Assembly (NCBI GenBank): GCA_018240405.1 | Contig: JAFEFW010000622.1 | Location: forward strand, 43,326 to 107,325 | DNA from: Pseudomonadota bacterium | GTDB taxonomy: Bacteria; Pseudomonadota; Alphaproteobacteria; Acetobacterales; Acetobacteraceae | Length of the DNA stretch: 64,000 bases | Direction: 5' to 3' | In this document: piece after piece, positions 46,171 to 54,797 of the stretch | How the letters are laid out: the number at the start of each line of letters is the position of its first letter | Position numbering within the stretch: the first letter of the stretch is position 1 | The notes under the pieces: generated by a model | The model's database searches: none | Seen by the model: the letters and a program-made list of their open reading frames with translations, nothing else | What the model was told of the DNA's origin: nothing | Made by a program: the position numbers and the translations under genes

Positions 46171-46607
46171 GGCGTGGTGCTCGCTGGGCATGTGATGAAA
46201 TCGATCGCCTTCTGCGCCTGGGCGGTGTTCGTGCTTTGCAGGGCGGTGGCATAGTTCTTGGCCGCGCGACCGGTTGCCAGGTTCTCGATGAATCGCGACA
46301 GGAATATTCCATCGACCTGAAGGTTGGAGCAGCCGGCAAGGGACATGACCTCCTTGCCCGAACTGCCCAGCGGCAGGCCATTGCCCGGCACGGTCGGGTC
46401 GTCTGTGACGGAGCGCGGAATGACCGTCGCGAACTGGCGGTCGTAGCCGATCTGCAGAGACCCCGACGTCTGCGCCGTATTGACCGCGGCGTGAACGCCG
46501 ACGACGGTGTTGCTGGCCACGTAGAGCTGGTTTGCCTGGCAGCCGCCAACAAGGACACCACAAAGGCCGAGCGAGATCTGCCACCTCGGGATCAGCATGG
46601 GGCGCAT
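46167..46607 (-). CDS. Putative lipoprotein
   Basis: 146 aa (ATG 46607, or ATG 46598). The signal and lipobox LVGGC give an acylated Cys near residue 23. NTAQTSGSLQIGYDRQFATV resembles the FDLRYDQST region of its downstream neighbour, so the two may share a fold. The start lies inside the end of the preceding gene and the stop overlaps the next start (ATGA). The function is unknown. Confidence 0.72.
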   Translation of the reverse strand: MRPMLIPRWQISLGLCGVLVGGCQANQLYVASNTVVGVHAAVNTAQTSGSLQIGYDRQFATVIPRSVTDDPTVPGNGLPLGSSGKEVMSLAGCSNLQVDGIFLSRFIENLATGRAAKNYATALQSTNTAQAQKAIDFITCPASTTP

Positions 46608-47131
46608 CCTTCAGATTGGTGGACCCTCGTGAGGTCCGGACGGTTGATATCGAAGACGACCGACTGCGTCACAGTCGCATCGGCCGGCACCTGAGCCAGC
46701 AGCACATGCTGTGCGACACCCAAGGTGAGGCCGAATTCCGGCGGTCTCGTCATGACGTCGACGCCAACGGACAGGCCTGCCACGGAGATACTTTGAGCGC
46801 CTTGCGGCAGCGGCGCCGAAAACCAGTGACGGCCGGAGGGAATGTCAGATTGTCTTGAAAAAACGTAGGAATAGTCCGAATAACCCACGGTTGCTCCGGC
46901 GGAATCGGCCCGTGTCCTGAGTTGGGCTCCGAACGCCTGCACCCGGACGACTGTTGCGGTGGATGTGTTGGTGACGTCGGCAACGACAAGACCGTTGCCG
47001 TTGACAGAACAGGCCGTGCAGGGAGCACAGGCCAGGACTGCCACAAGCACCTTTGCTGTGGCCTGCGCTCGCCGGCGCCGGCATCGGCCGGGGTCCGAAC
47101 GGTCTTTCACACTACCACCTGAATGTTCCAT
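46592..47131 (-). CDS. Putative lipoprotein, first gene of the lipoprotein/DUF1906 operon
   Basis: 179 aa. A basic N-terminus is followed by AKVLVAVLACAPCTAC, with a likely lipobox Cys at residue 41. The mature part is beta-rich (VVADVTNTSTATVVRVQAFG, HVLLAQVPADATVTQSVVFD). An upstream start gives an unusually long charged region before the signal; a later start is possible. The family is not recognised. About 500 nt of gene-poor DNA lies upstream and probably carries its promoter. Confidence 0.68.
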   Translation of the reverse strand: MEHSGGSVKDRSDPGRCRRRRAQATAKVLVAVLACAPCTACSVNGNGLVVADVTNTSTATVVRVQAFGAQLRTRADSAGATVGYSDYSYVFSRQSDIPSGRHWFSAPLPQGAQSISVAGLSVGVDVMTRPPEFGLTLGVAQHVLLAQVPADATVTQSVVFDINRPDLTRVHQSEGCAPC

Positions 47132-47637
47132 CCGGACCTTCTTTGTTTACCTCCCGGCTACATCAGAATGCGACAATACCTGATGCGGTCCTAACGTTTC
47201 GAAATCCATACATAACACAATATCAATAATCTTTAATAAACGCTATTAGTTCGCTAGAGTATTTCGAATGGACTAAGCCGGCCTAATCCCGGGAGTACAC
47301 GAATGTCCATGCATGAAAGCAAAGGCGACACCGGTCTAAGGTACACCGACTGCTACAGCAAATAGCCAAGCTTCACATCGGCCGACCGCGATGAGACACC
47401 ACGTCGCACTTGCGGCGACACAACCTACCGCTATTGCAGTCGATATTTATACATAGCAAGAATGGAATGTCAACAAGATGATTCAGCACCGGACAGCGGT
47501 TGCTGGGACAGCAACCGCTGCCGCAAGGCGCACCGGAATCAGGAACGGCGGCAGCGCGCGACCTGTTGTCGGAGCCGCATCATCTTCTGGAAGATACGGC
47601 ACGTCTGCAACATTACAATACAACCGATGAAAAGAGG
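47132..47637. other. About 500-nt AT-richer gap with one possible small ORF
   Basis: The stretch around 47200-47280 is clearly AT-rich and suits promoters for the leftward lipoprotein operon. The only coding candidate is a 20-codon frame (47303-47365). Otherwise nothing is recognised. Confidence 0.5.
47303..47365 (+). CDS. Possible 20-aa small protein
   Basis: ATG 47303 is preceded by GGGAG (47291-47295) at 7-nt spacing and the frame ends with TAG at 47363-47365. The peptide is hydrophilic, with one Cys and no membrane segment. The ribosome site is the main support; chance is a real alternative. Confidence 0.2.
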   Translation: MSMHESKGDTGLRYTDCYSK

Positions 47638-49101
47638 CTACAGAACCGGCCCCATCATCGCCACCGCGTTGTTCCACAGCCGACGCCGCACAGGCCACCC
47701 GGCAACATCCCGCGCCGTAACCTCCGTCGACCGCTCCATGTACATCGCCTGCCGCTGGCGCATCGCCTCCGTCAGCATGGTGTCATGGAACAAAATGTTG
47801 TTCTCGAAATTCAGGTCAAAACTGCGGCGATCCATGTTGGCCGATCCGATCAGCGTAACGCAGCCGTCCAACGTCAGCGACTTGGTGTGCAGCAGGCCGC
47901 CATGGTATTCGTACACACGGACCCCAGCCTCCAGCAGATCGGCGTAGTAACTACGGCTTGCCGCCGCAACGATCCAGGAGTCATTCCGAGCCGGGAAGAT
48001 GATCGTCGTCGCCACGCCCCGCCGTGCGGTCGTGCACAGCGCGTTCTGCAGCGACTCCGTCGGTACATAGTAGGGCGTCGAAATCACCACGTCGCGTCGC
48101 GCTGCGAACAGGAGCGACTCAAACAACTCAGGCATTGCCGAGTAAGGCTGGGTCGGGCCGGTACCGATCACCTGTGCCGGCAAGCCATCGCCCGTTGGCA
48201 TGACATCCTGGCGCAGCAGTGCCGACAGGTCCTCATCCACGCTCGTCATCCAGTCAACGGCGAACAGCACCTGGTTCTGCCGGGCGATCGGCCCCTCGAA
48301 CCGCATGACCGCATCAACCCAAGGAGCGAATTTCGGCTTCACCCGGAATTCAGGGTCGGCGCAGTTCTGACTGCCGCAGTAGGTGATCCGGTTGTCGATC
48401 ACCATGATCTTACGGTGGTTCCGGACATCGATTCGTCCCATGAAGGGCCGCAGCAGCGGATTGCCGATTGGAAGTCCGGCGGCAACGTGCACGCCGGCTT
48501 CGGCCATTGCCCGCCAGTGCGTTGACCGAATCAGCGCCCGCGACCCCAGGTCGTCAGCCATCGCCCGGCACGTCACGCCTCGGCGGGCGGCACGCTTCAG
48601 CGCGTCCGCCACCTTCAGCCCGTTCGTGTCGGTCAGCCAGATATAGAACAGCAGATGGACATGCTCCTGCGCCGCATCGATATCGGCGACCAGCGCCTCC
48701 ACCATGGCATTGGAGTCGGGCAGCAGCCGCGCCGCATTGCCGGACACCGGCGCAAAGCCGCTGATCGCATGGCCGAGGTGGAACAGATGGCGATACGCCT
48801 CGGGCACCGCCGCGGCGAACGCCGCCGCCTCGGCTGGCCCAGGATCAGCTGCCCGATCCGGCGCCGCCGCTTCACGCTGGCGGCCGATCGAGCGGCTGCG
48901 GCCGACGCGCACCTCACCGACCAGCAGATAGGCGACGACGCCGAACACATGTGCGGTGCCTACAACAACCAGCCAGGCAATGCGCGCCGCCGGATCGCGG
49001 TGCGGCCGCAGCAGGATGCGCGCCATGGTCAGCAGGTCGGTCGCCACCGTCAGCACCAGCACGACCGTGGCGAGGAAGGAATGTTCGGACAGCACACTCA
49101 T
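47638..49101 (-). CDS. cls: Cardiolipin synthase (phospholipase D family)
   Basis: 487 aa. Two N-terminal membrane segments are followed by two PLD domains with HKD motifs: NHRKIMVIDN (about residue 229) and LHTKSLTLDG (about residue 404). This is the ClsA-type layout that condenses two phosphatidylglycerols into cardiolipin at the inner membrane. It is divergent from the PPDK regulatory gene. Confidence 0.94.
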   Translation of the reverse strand: MSVLSEHSFLATVVLVLTVATDLLTMARILLRPHRDPAARIAWLVVVGTAHVFGVVAYLLVGEVRVGRSRSIGRQREAAAPDRAADPGPAEAAAFAAAVPEAYRHLFHLGHAISGFAPVSGNAARLLPDSNAMVEALVADIDAAQEHVHLLFYIWLTDTNGLKVADALKRAARRGVTCRAMADDLGSRALIRSTHWRAMAEAGVHVAAGLPIGNPLLRPFMGRIDVRNHRKIMVIDNRITYCGSQNCADPEFRVKPKFAPWVDAVMRFEGPIARQNQVLFAVDWMTSVDEDLSALLRQDVMPTGDGLPAQVIGTGPTQPYSAMPELFESLLFAARRDVVISTPYYVPTESLQNALCTTARRGVATTIIFPARNDSWIVAAASRSYYADLLEAGVRVYEYHGGLLHTKSLTLDGCVTLIGSANMDRRSFDLNFENNILFHDTMLTEAMRQRQAMYMERSTEVTARDVAGWPVRRRLWNNAVAMMGPVL

Positions 49102-49224
49102 GGCATCGGCCGGTAACGCGGATCATGCCATCGGGTCCAGCACAACCTCGGGCTCGGTATGCAGCGACTGGGATTTGCGTCATCCGGCCTTCGGCGGCCG
49201 GCCATCCTGGTCTATGGTGACCGG

Positions 49225-50109
49225 ATGGACAGCAACCGCATTGACTTGCACTTGGTTTCCGACGCCACCGGTGAGACCTTAAATGCTATCGTACGGGCGA
49301 CGACGGCACAGTTCGACCAGGCCGACATCACCTATCACCGCTGGAGCCTGATCCGCACCCGCTTCCAGCTTCACCGCGTGATCGAGGGCATCGAGTCTGA
49401 ACCCGGGCCAGTGCTGTCGACACTGGTCGACCGCGCGCTGCGGACGGAACTGGAAACGGCGTGCCAGCGGCTGAATGTGCGGGTGGTGAACGTCCTCGAC
49501 CCGGTCATGCATGTGCTGCAGGAGAGCATCGGCACCCAGGCTGCTCACCGGCCTGGGCGGCAATACGTGATGAACGCCGACTACTTCTCCCGCATCGATG
49601 CTATGCACTACGTGCTGGCGCATGACGACGGGCAGGCGCAGCCGGGCCTGATGGAGGCGGACGTGGTGCTGGTGGGCGTGTCCCGCAGTTCTAAGACCCC
49701 GACGTGCTTCTACCTGGCTAACCGCGGCATCAAGGCGGCCAACGTGCCGCTGGTGCCGAACACGCCGGTGCCCACTGGCCTGCTGGAGGTGAAATGCCCG
49801 GTGATCGGCCTGACGCTGGCACCCGAGGCGCTGATCGACATCCGCCGCCACCGCCTGCGCCTGATCGGCCGCGGCGGCACCGGCATCATGCGCCAGGACA
49901 GCACCGACTATGTCGATGAGGACGCGGTAAAGGCCGAACTGCTCTGGGCCCGCCGCTTCTGCACCGCCCAGGGATGGCCGACCATCGACGTCACGCGGCG
50001 CTCGATCGAGGAGACAGCGGCCACCGTCCTGCAACTGATGGACGCCTGGCACGAGCGGCAGGACAAGCCTGCAAACGGCGCAACGGAGCAATCTGCCGGT
50101 CCGGCGTGA
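49225..50109 (+). CDS. ppsR: Pyruvate,phosphate dikinase / PEP synthase regulatory protein
   Basis: 294 aa from ATG 49225 ([18 protein letters not shown], the conserved start); an upstream in-frame start at 49159 is not needed. The P-loop [10 protein letters not shown] (about residues 151-160) and [16 protein letters not shown] mark the DUF299 family, a bifunctional ADP-dependent kinase and phosphorylase that switches PPDK or PEP synthase off and on. The target enzyme is not in the window. Confidence 0.95.
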   Translation: MDSNRIDLHLVSDATGETLNAIVRATTAQFDQADITYHRWSLIRTRFQLHRVIEGIESEPGPVLSTLVDRALRTELETACQRLNVRVVNVLDPVMHVLQESIGTQAAHRPGRQYVMNADYFSRIDAMHYVLAHDDGQAQPGLMEADVVLVGVSRSSKTPTCFYLANRGIKAANVPLVPNTPVPTGLLEVKCPVIGLTLAPEALIDIRRHRLRLIGRGGTGIMRQDSTDYVDEDAVKAELLWARRFCTAQGWPTIDVTRRSIEETAATVLQLMDAWHERQDKPANGATEQSAGPA

Positions 50110-50158
50110 AAGTGGCTTGCCGAGGCCACGGGCGGCGGCTATATGCGCGCCTCCGGTT

Positions 50159-50235
50159 CGGAGTGTAGCTCAGCCTGGTAGAGCACTGTGTTCGGGACGC
50201 AGGGGCCGGAGGTTCGAATCCTCTCACTCCGACCA
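50159..50235 (+). tRNA. tRNA-Pro (anticodon CGG)
   Basis: A 77-nt cloverleaf with encoded CCA. The acceptor stem CGGAGTG/CACTCCG is perfect. The D-arm is GCTCAGCCTGGTAGAGC, the anticodon arm is CTGTG-TTCGGGA-CGCAG with CGG at the anticodon, and the T-arm contains GGTTCGAATCC. It lies 49 nt after the ppsR-type gene. Confidence 0.97.
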
Positions 50236-50412
50236 ATTCCCGCTTCTGTCTGTGCCGGTGACGGGCGCCGCGGTATGTGAGCGGCGGCCTTTGAGCACGC
50301 TTCTGCGCGGGCCGTCGCGCAAGCGCTGTGGGATCATGAGGTTGGGGTGTCGCGCAGGAAGCCCCTTGGATTCTGTATTCAGCGCCGTCCGCCGCCCTGG
50401 CCCGAAAAGAAA

Positions 50413-50440
50413 AGCGGCCGGAGCAAAGGCTCCGGCCGCT
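50413..50440 (-). terminator. Rho-independent terminator of the MFS transporter gene
   Basis: An 11-bp perfect stem AGCGGCCGGAG / CTCCGGCCGCT with a 6-nt loop. On the minus strand it is followed by TTTTCTTTTC. It lies 22 nt past the stop of the leftward transporter gene. Confidence 0.88.
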
Positions 50441-50462
50441 GCTTTCGGCACAAGCTGGAACG

Positions 50463-51773
50463 TTACGGATACTCTTCCTTTTCAAAAATCTCCAGCTGCG
50501 AGGTCATCTCCATGCCCTTGGTCTCGGGACCCAGGTAGACGGCGATGACGTACACGATCAGCGATCCGACCGTCGCGTACAGCATTGGCATGGCGAAGCC
50601 CATCTGCTGATTGACCGCGAAATACGTCAGTAGCGGTGCGACAAACGCGCCCCACACTGCACCCTGGTGGTAGACGAAGCCGGCCGCCGTGGCTCTGACC
50701 TCGGTCGGGAAGCGCTCCGACAGCCAGCCCGGGTTGAGCGCGTCCTTGCCGCCGACGAAGCAGATCATCAGCATGAACAGGATCAGGAACATCGTCGGGT
50801 CCGTCGTCATCAGGTAAAACGGCGCGATGAAGATGGAGATGAAGGTCGGGATCATCAGCGCCCAGCGGCGCCCGACCTTCTCCGACATGGCGCCCCAGAA
50901 CGAGCTGGCAAGGAAGGTGATGATGTTGCCCCAGAACACCGGTACCGACACCTGGGCCGGCGTCCAGTGCAGCTCCTTCTGCAGATAAGTGCCGAGCATG
51001 GCCCAGATCGAGTAGTAGACGCAGAAATTGGCGGCCATCCACAGGCAGCCGGTCAGCGTGTTGAACAGGTACTTCCGCTTGAAGATGGCGAACAGCGGCA
51101 GCGAAACCTGCTGCTGAGTGGCATTCTGGGCCGCCTTGTTCTCGGCCCAGACCTCCGGCTCTTTCACGTACATCCGGATCCACACGCAGGCCAGCGCCGG
51201 CAGCACGCCCAGGATCAGCATGCCGCGCCAACCCCAGCCCGGATGCCAGGCTTCCAGCGGCGAGTACAGCAGGCCATAGGCCAGCGCCGATAAGGCAAAG
51301 CCAAGGCCCCACGACCCCTGCAACACCCCGGACATGAACCCACGCGACCGCGCCGGCCAGGACTCCATGGCCAGCGCCGCGCCAGCCGGCCATTCCGCGC
51401 CCATTCCGATACCCAGCAGGGCCCGGACCACGAACAGGAACATGAAGCTGGGTGCAAGACCGGCGAGCAGGTTGCAGACGGAGTACCACAGGATCGAAAT
51501 CATCAGCGGCGCCCGGCGGCCCATCCGGTCAGCCAGCCACCCGGACGCGGTTGCGCCAAACAGCCGCATGATCAGTGTGATCGTGAAGACCGCGGTCACG
51601 TCGATCAGCGGAACACCGAATTCCTGCGCGATCGGCGCCATGATCAGCAGGAAAACGGTGAAGTCGAACGCATCCAGCGTCCAGCCCAGCCATGCGGCTA
51701 TATAGGCATACCATTGATCCTTGGTGGGTTCCTTCCACCAGGGTACAGATTTCCCTCCAGTCGTCGCTGACAT
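50463..51773 (-). CDS. MFS transporter (sugar-acid/organic-acid:H+ symporter type)
   Basis: 436 aa from ATG 51773, chosen because GGGGGG precedes it and MSATTGGKSVPWWKEP is a typical start; an in-frame start at 51896 is poor. Twelve hydrophobic segments are present with the MFS loop motif ASGWLADRMGRRAPL after TM2. The pattern LGWTLDAFDFTVFLLIMAPI recalls the SHS/NanT-like lactate-sialate group. It is an inner-membrane proton symporter; the substrate is not certain. A strong terminator follows. Confidence 0.92.
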   Translation of the reverse strand: MSATTGGKSVPWWKEPTKDQWYAYIAAWLGWTLDAFDFTVFLLIMAPIAQEFGVPLIDVTAVFTITLIMRLFGATASGWLADRMGRRAPLMISILWYSVCNLLAGLAPSFMFLFVVRALLGIGMGAEWPAGAALAMESWPARSRGFMSGVLQGSWGLGFALSALAYGLLYSPLEAWHPGWGWRGMLILGVLPALACVWIRMYVKEPEVWAENKAAQNATQQQVSLPLFAIFKRKYLFNTLTGCLWMAANFCVYYSIWAMLGTYLQKELHWTPAQVSVPVFWGNIITFLASSFWGAMSEKVGRRWALMIPTFISIFIAPFYLMTTDPTMFLILFMLMICFVGGKDALNPGWLSERFPTEVRATAAGFVYHQGAVWGAFVAPLLTYFAVNQQMGFAMPMLYATVGSLIVYVIAVYLGPETKGMEMTSQLEIFEKEEYP

Positions 51774-52107
51774 GTATTTTGCCCCCCTACTTTCGCTATC
51801 CTGCGTCGTGGTCAGAAGACCCGACCGACACGGCCACGGCTCTCCCCGCGTTAGGGGAGCCGCATCCCGATAAGGAACAATGCAACAGCATTGCAATCAC
51901 GTCTATACCCCCATCTGACGGCGGTGGCAGTCGTTGCGGGGAGCGCGACAGACTGGCTCCCGCCTGTATGCCGGACCGCACGCCGGCCCAGCCCCTGGCA
52001 TCGCCGCATGCCGCAAACGTTGCTGCGCCGTCGTCCAATCCTGCGGCGCGCAGGCCAGCCACACATATTTCCGCCGTGGCGCATGAACCGGCAGCCGCCG
52101 GCAACCG
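51774..52107. other. 334-nt gap between transporter and eCIS ATPase
   Basis: Promoter and leader region of the leftward transporter and the 3' side of the ATPase gene. Reading frames here have no family features, and no clear terminator hairpin with a T-tract is seen. Confidence 0.5.
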
Positions 52108-54504
52108 CTACGGCGGTCCGTCGACCTCCACATCAACCACGATCGATGGTTTCATCGGATGCTCATGACTGCTCCAGAACCGGTGCAGCAGGTCGAAGTC
52201 GTGGCTCTCCTGGATCCGGAACTGCGCCGTCATTCCAGGTGTAGAAACGACACCCAGGCGCGATAACGTCTCATGCGCGACGCCGAGAAGTTCAAGTTCC
52301 TCCTCGGCTCGGTGCGACCACGCCGAGACAATGAACCCGGCGCGAAATCCGGGGCCGCTGCGCCGTCCGGCAACGCGGAACAACGCCACCGACATGGCCG
52401 GCCGCCGCCCCGCCAGGTTCCGGTCGGTCGGCGAACCCTGCACCAGGTGAATTTCCTTGCGGAACAGTGCCCGCAGCGTCGGTTCCAGCGCGCTCTCCAG
52501 CAAATCGCCAACCGCGCGCAGCCTGTGGCCACGGTCGGGTCCAACTTCCCCGTCCGGATCGTGCACCCCCGGTCCGGCTGAACCGGGCGGACGACGGGAC
52601 AGCCGTCCAAGTTCCAGCAGTTCAACGGCAATCGCTTCCTCGACATGGTGCGCCGCCAGTTTCGCGCGTTCGGCCTCGGCCAGGAAGATCGCCCGCAGCG
52701 CCACATTGCGGATTTCACCACCGGACAGGCGGTGCTGTCGGGCAATCTTGGCCAGGTCCAACGCCTCATCCCGCATGATCGATGGCGGCAGGAACAACTC
52801 CCAGATGCGCCGCCGCTCATCGCGTTCCGGCAACGGGAATTCGATGCGGAATTGGAACCGGCGCAGGAACGCTTCATCGATCGCATGGCGCAGATTGGTG
52901 GCGAGGATGACCACGCCATCGTGCCGCTCCATCCGCTGCAGCAGATAGCCTACCACCATGTTGGCGAATTGCTCCGCGCCGGACGATGCCTTTTCCTGAC
53001 GGCTGGAGAACAGCACGTCCGCTTCATCGAAAAACAGCACAGCTGGCGCCCGCTCCGCCTCAGTCAATGCGTTATCGATATGCTTCTCCGTATCGCCGAT
53101 ATACTTGCTGATCAACTGTGACAGATCGACCGAATGCAGCCTCAGGCCCAGAGCGGTGGCCACCGCCTCGGCCGCCACCGTCTTTCCGGTTCCGGACCGG
53201 CCAGCGAACAGCACCAGCGGGCCGGTGTCGAGCCGGTAACGCCGAGCCAACTTTCTTTCGAGAGCAACACGGTCACGGTGGCGGGCAAAGTAGATCAACT
53301 GTTCCAGGGCGGACCGCGTTGTATCGCGCAATACCAGATCGTCCAGCGTGCTCTCGGTTTTGACCGCGTTGCTGTGCCGTACCGTGGCCGGCGCCAGCCT
53401 CCGTGCCATGGCATCCAGCGCCTGCGCATCCGTCACCCTGCAACCCGCAACCATCTCCGTCATCACGCTCGGTTGAAGACGATGGCGTGTGGCCAGCCCG
53501 TGCACCTCGTCCTCAGACAGACGCAACCCGGCCGCCGCTGCGGCGCAACGCCACGCCTCGGCCCGCTGCGCCCATGATGGCGCGGTACATTCTATATGCG
53601 GCACGGTCAGCGGAAGCGGCGCTGCGCTGGCGATCCAGGCGCGGCCGCCAAGCGTTGCCACCCAGCTCTGAATGGCGTCGCCCAGCGGCCGCCGTTCAGT
53701 CTCCTCGATATCGCTGCAGTCCAGCAGCGGCAGGCACCCGGCAGCCAGGCCCAACCGCCATGCCGCCTGGCATACCGAAACCGCCGATGAGGAACCGGGC
53801 ACCTTCACCAGCAGTAGGCGCTGACCTGGGGCGACAAGCCTGCAGCCTGCGCTTATCAAATCGCCGCGCCCATGCAGCACGAGACAGGCGGCGGCTTGCT
53901 CTGTCCCCGGTTCCGCCGCACCAGGGAGAAGTGTCTGGCGCAATGCGCCGGCGATCTGCGGTACAGCCACGCCAGTCAGCACCGCCGCGGTGTCATCGGA
54001 CATGGCAAACGACCGGCCGAGCGGCGCGGCACTGCCGCTGTCCGCGATCAATATGCCGCTTCGGCACAATAGGCCGCCCGGCGCCAGGCTGGCCTTCAGA
54101 CGCTGTCGCCGCTCCACCGTCCCGCCCGCCACACCCAGCAACAGGCGTTCGGTCGGGCGCCCCTGCCGCAGATCGTCCTGCAGCACCGCATAGAGCGACT
54201 GGTAGCGCGGCTCCAGGTGCGGCGCGATCATCACGACCAGTGCCTCGGCTTCACAAGCATCCAGCTTCAGTTCGGCACCGATCCGGTGCAGCGCATGCGG
54301 CTCGTCCGGTAGCAGCCGTTCCTCAAAGCTGCTGCCGGTGTTCAGCAGGTCATCCACCGTTGGCCGTATCATATTACGTACGCCGTCCCATCCGGCCCGG
54401 CCGTCGCCGGTCAGCTTCGCAGCCCGCCGCTCCTCGGCATCGCATACCGCAAGCAGACGCGCATCCAGCCGCCGCAATGCTTCCGTTAGAAACGGATCGA
54501 GCAT
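52108..54504 (-). CDS. eCIS AAA+ ATPase (Afp15/Pvc15-like) fused to a Pvc16/DUF4255-like domain
   Basis: 798 aa from ATG 54504, chosen for the GAGGGGAAGG site before it; a GTG at 54528 is in frame. The first ~370 residues are helical with a degenerate ATPase-like half. The active AAA+ module has Walker A AGRSGTGKT (about residue 436), Walker B VLFFDEADVLF (about 490), and a sensor/arginine region AIDEAFLRRFQFRIEFPLP. Residues ~660-798 resemble the DUF4255 family of tail-terminator proteins: LESALEPTLRALF, then FIVSAWSHRAEEELELLG, then HRFWSSHEHPMKPSIVVDV. In Afp/PVC these are separate genes (afp15, afp16). It is divergent from the structural operon and probably aids particle assembly. Confidence 0.88.
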   Translation of the reverse strand: MLDPFLTEALRRLDARLLAVCDAEERRAAKLTGDGRAGWDGVRNMIRPTVDDLLNTGSSFEERLLPDEPHALHRIGAELKLDACEAEALVVMIAPHLEPRYQSLYAVLQDDLRQGRPTERLLLGVAGGTVERRQRLKASLAPGGLLCRSGILIADSGSAAPLGRSFAMSDDTAAVLTGVAVPQIAGALRQTLLPGAAEPGTEQAAACLVLHGRGDLISAGCRLVAPGQRLLLVKVPGSSSAVSVCQAAWRLGLAAGCLPLLDCSDIEETERRPLGDAIQSWVATLGGRAWIASAAPLPLTVPHIECTAPSWAQRAEAWRCAAAAAGLRLSEDEVHGLATRHRLQPSVMTEMVAGCRVTDAQALDAMARRLAPATVRHSNAVKTESTLDDLVLRDTTRSALEQLIYFARHRDRVALERKLARRYRLDTGPLVLFAGRSGTGKTVAAEAVATALGLRLHSVDLSQLISKYIGDTEKHIDNALTEAERAPAVLFFDEADVLFSSRQEKASSGAEQFANMVVGYLLQRMERHDGVVILATNLRHAIDEAFLRRFQFRIEFPLPERDERRRIWELFLPPSIMRDEALDLAKIARQHRLSGGEIRNVALRAIFLAEAERAKLAAHHVEEAIAVELLELGRLSRRPPGSAGPGVHDPDGEVGPDRGHRLRAVGDLLESALEPTLRALFRKEIHLVQGSPTDRNLAGRRPAMSVALFRVAGRRSGPGFRAGFIVSAWSHRAEEELELLGVAHETLSRLGVVSTPGMTAQFRIQESHDFDLLHRFWSSHEHPMKPSIVVDVEVDGPP

Positions 54505-54797
54505 CCTTCCCCTCTGTCTTGCCACCACGGATCATATTTCCGGGTGAAATACAATCGATCTTGACTCAAGCGCGCGTCCTGAACGACGCTCCTGTTTAAG
54601 AGACCATAAAGGATGAATATTTGGTCACTCGCAACAACGATTAGTTAATCACAATTGTTGGCCGGTCGGAGGGAGTCGTTTTACGACGCTACCGTCGCAG
54701 CAGCGCGTCATGTACGCAACAATAAGTAATGGCACCTGCCTGACTGGGTTGTGCTGACCCGGCTCGGGCGTGATGCATGGGGAGGAATAAGCGGGCA
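54505..54797. promoter_or_regulatory. Divergent promoter region of the eCIS locus
   Basis: About 290 nt between the leftward ATPase and the rightward structural operon. The part at 54595-54660 is much richer in A+T than the surrounding genes, as expected for divergent promoters. No specific operator was recognised. Confidence 0.45.

Noticed and set aside
47462-47947. Rightward frame overlapping the cardiolipin synthase end
   Set aside because: Arg/Ser-rich shadow; most of it is antisense to conserved PLD sequence.
50159-50462. tRNA-Pro as an integration site for an island
   Set aside because: No integrase gene and no repeated tRNA 3' end seen nearby; the eCIS starts more than 1.5 kb away after a core-type transporter.
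51796-52104. Leftward 102-codon frame between transporter and ATPase
   Set aside because: Ala/Gly-rich, no ribosome site, no similarity to known families; probably chance in high-GC DNA.
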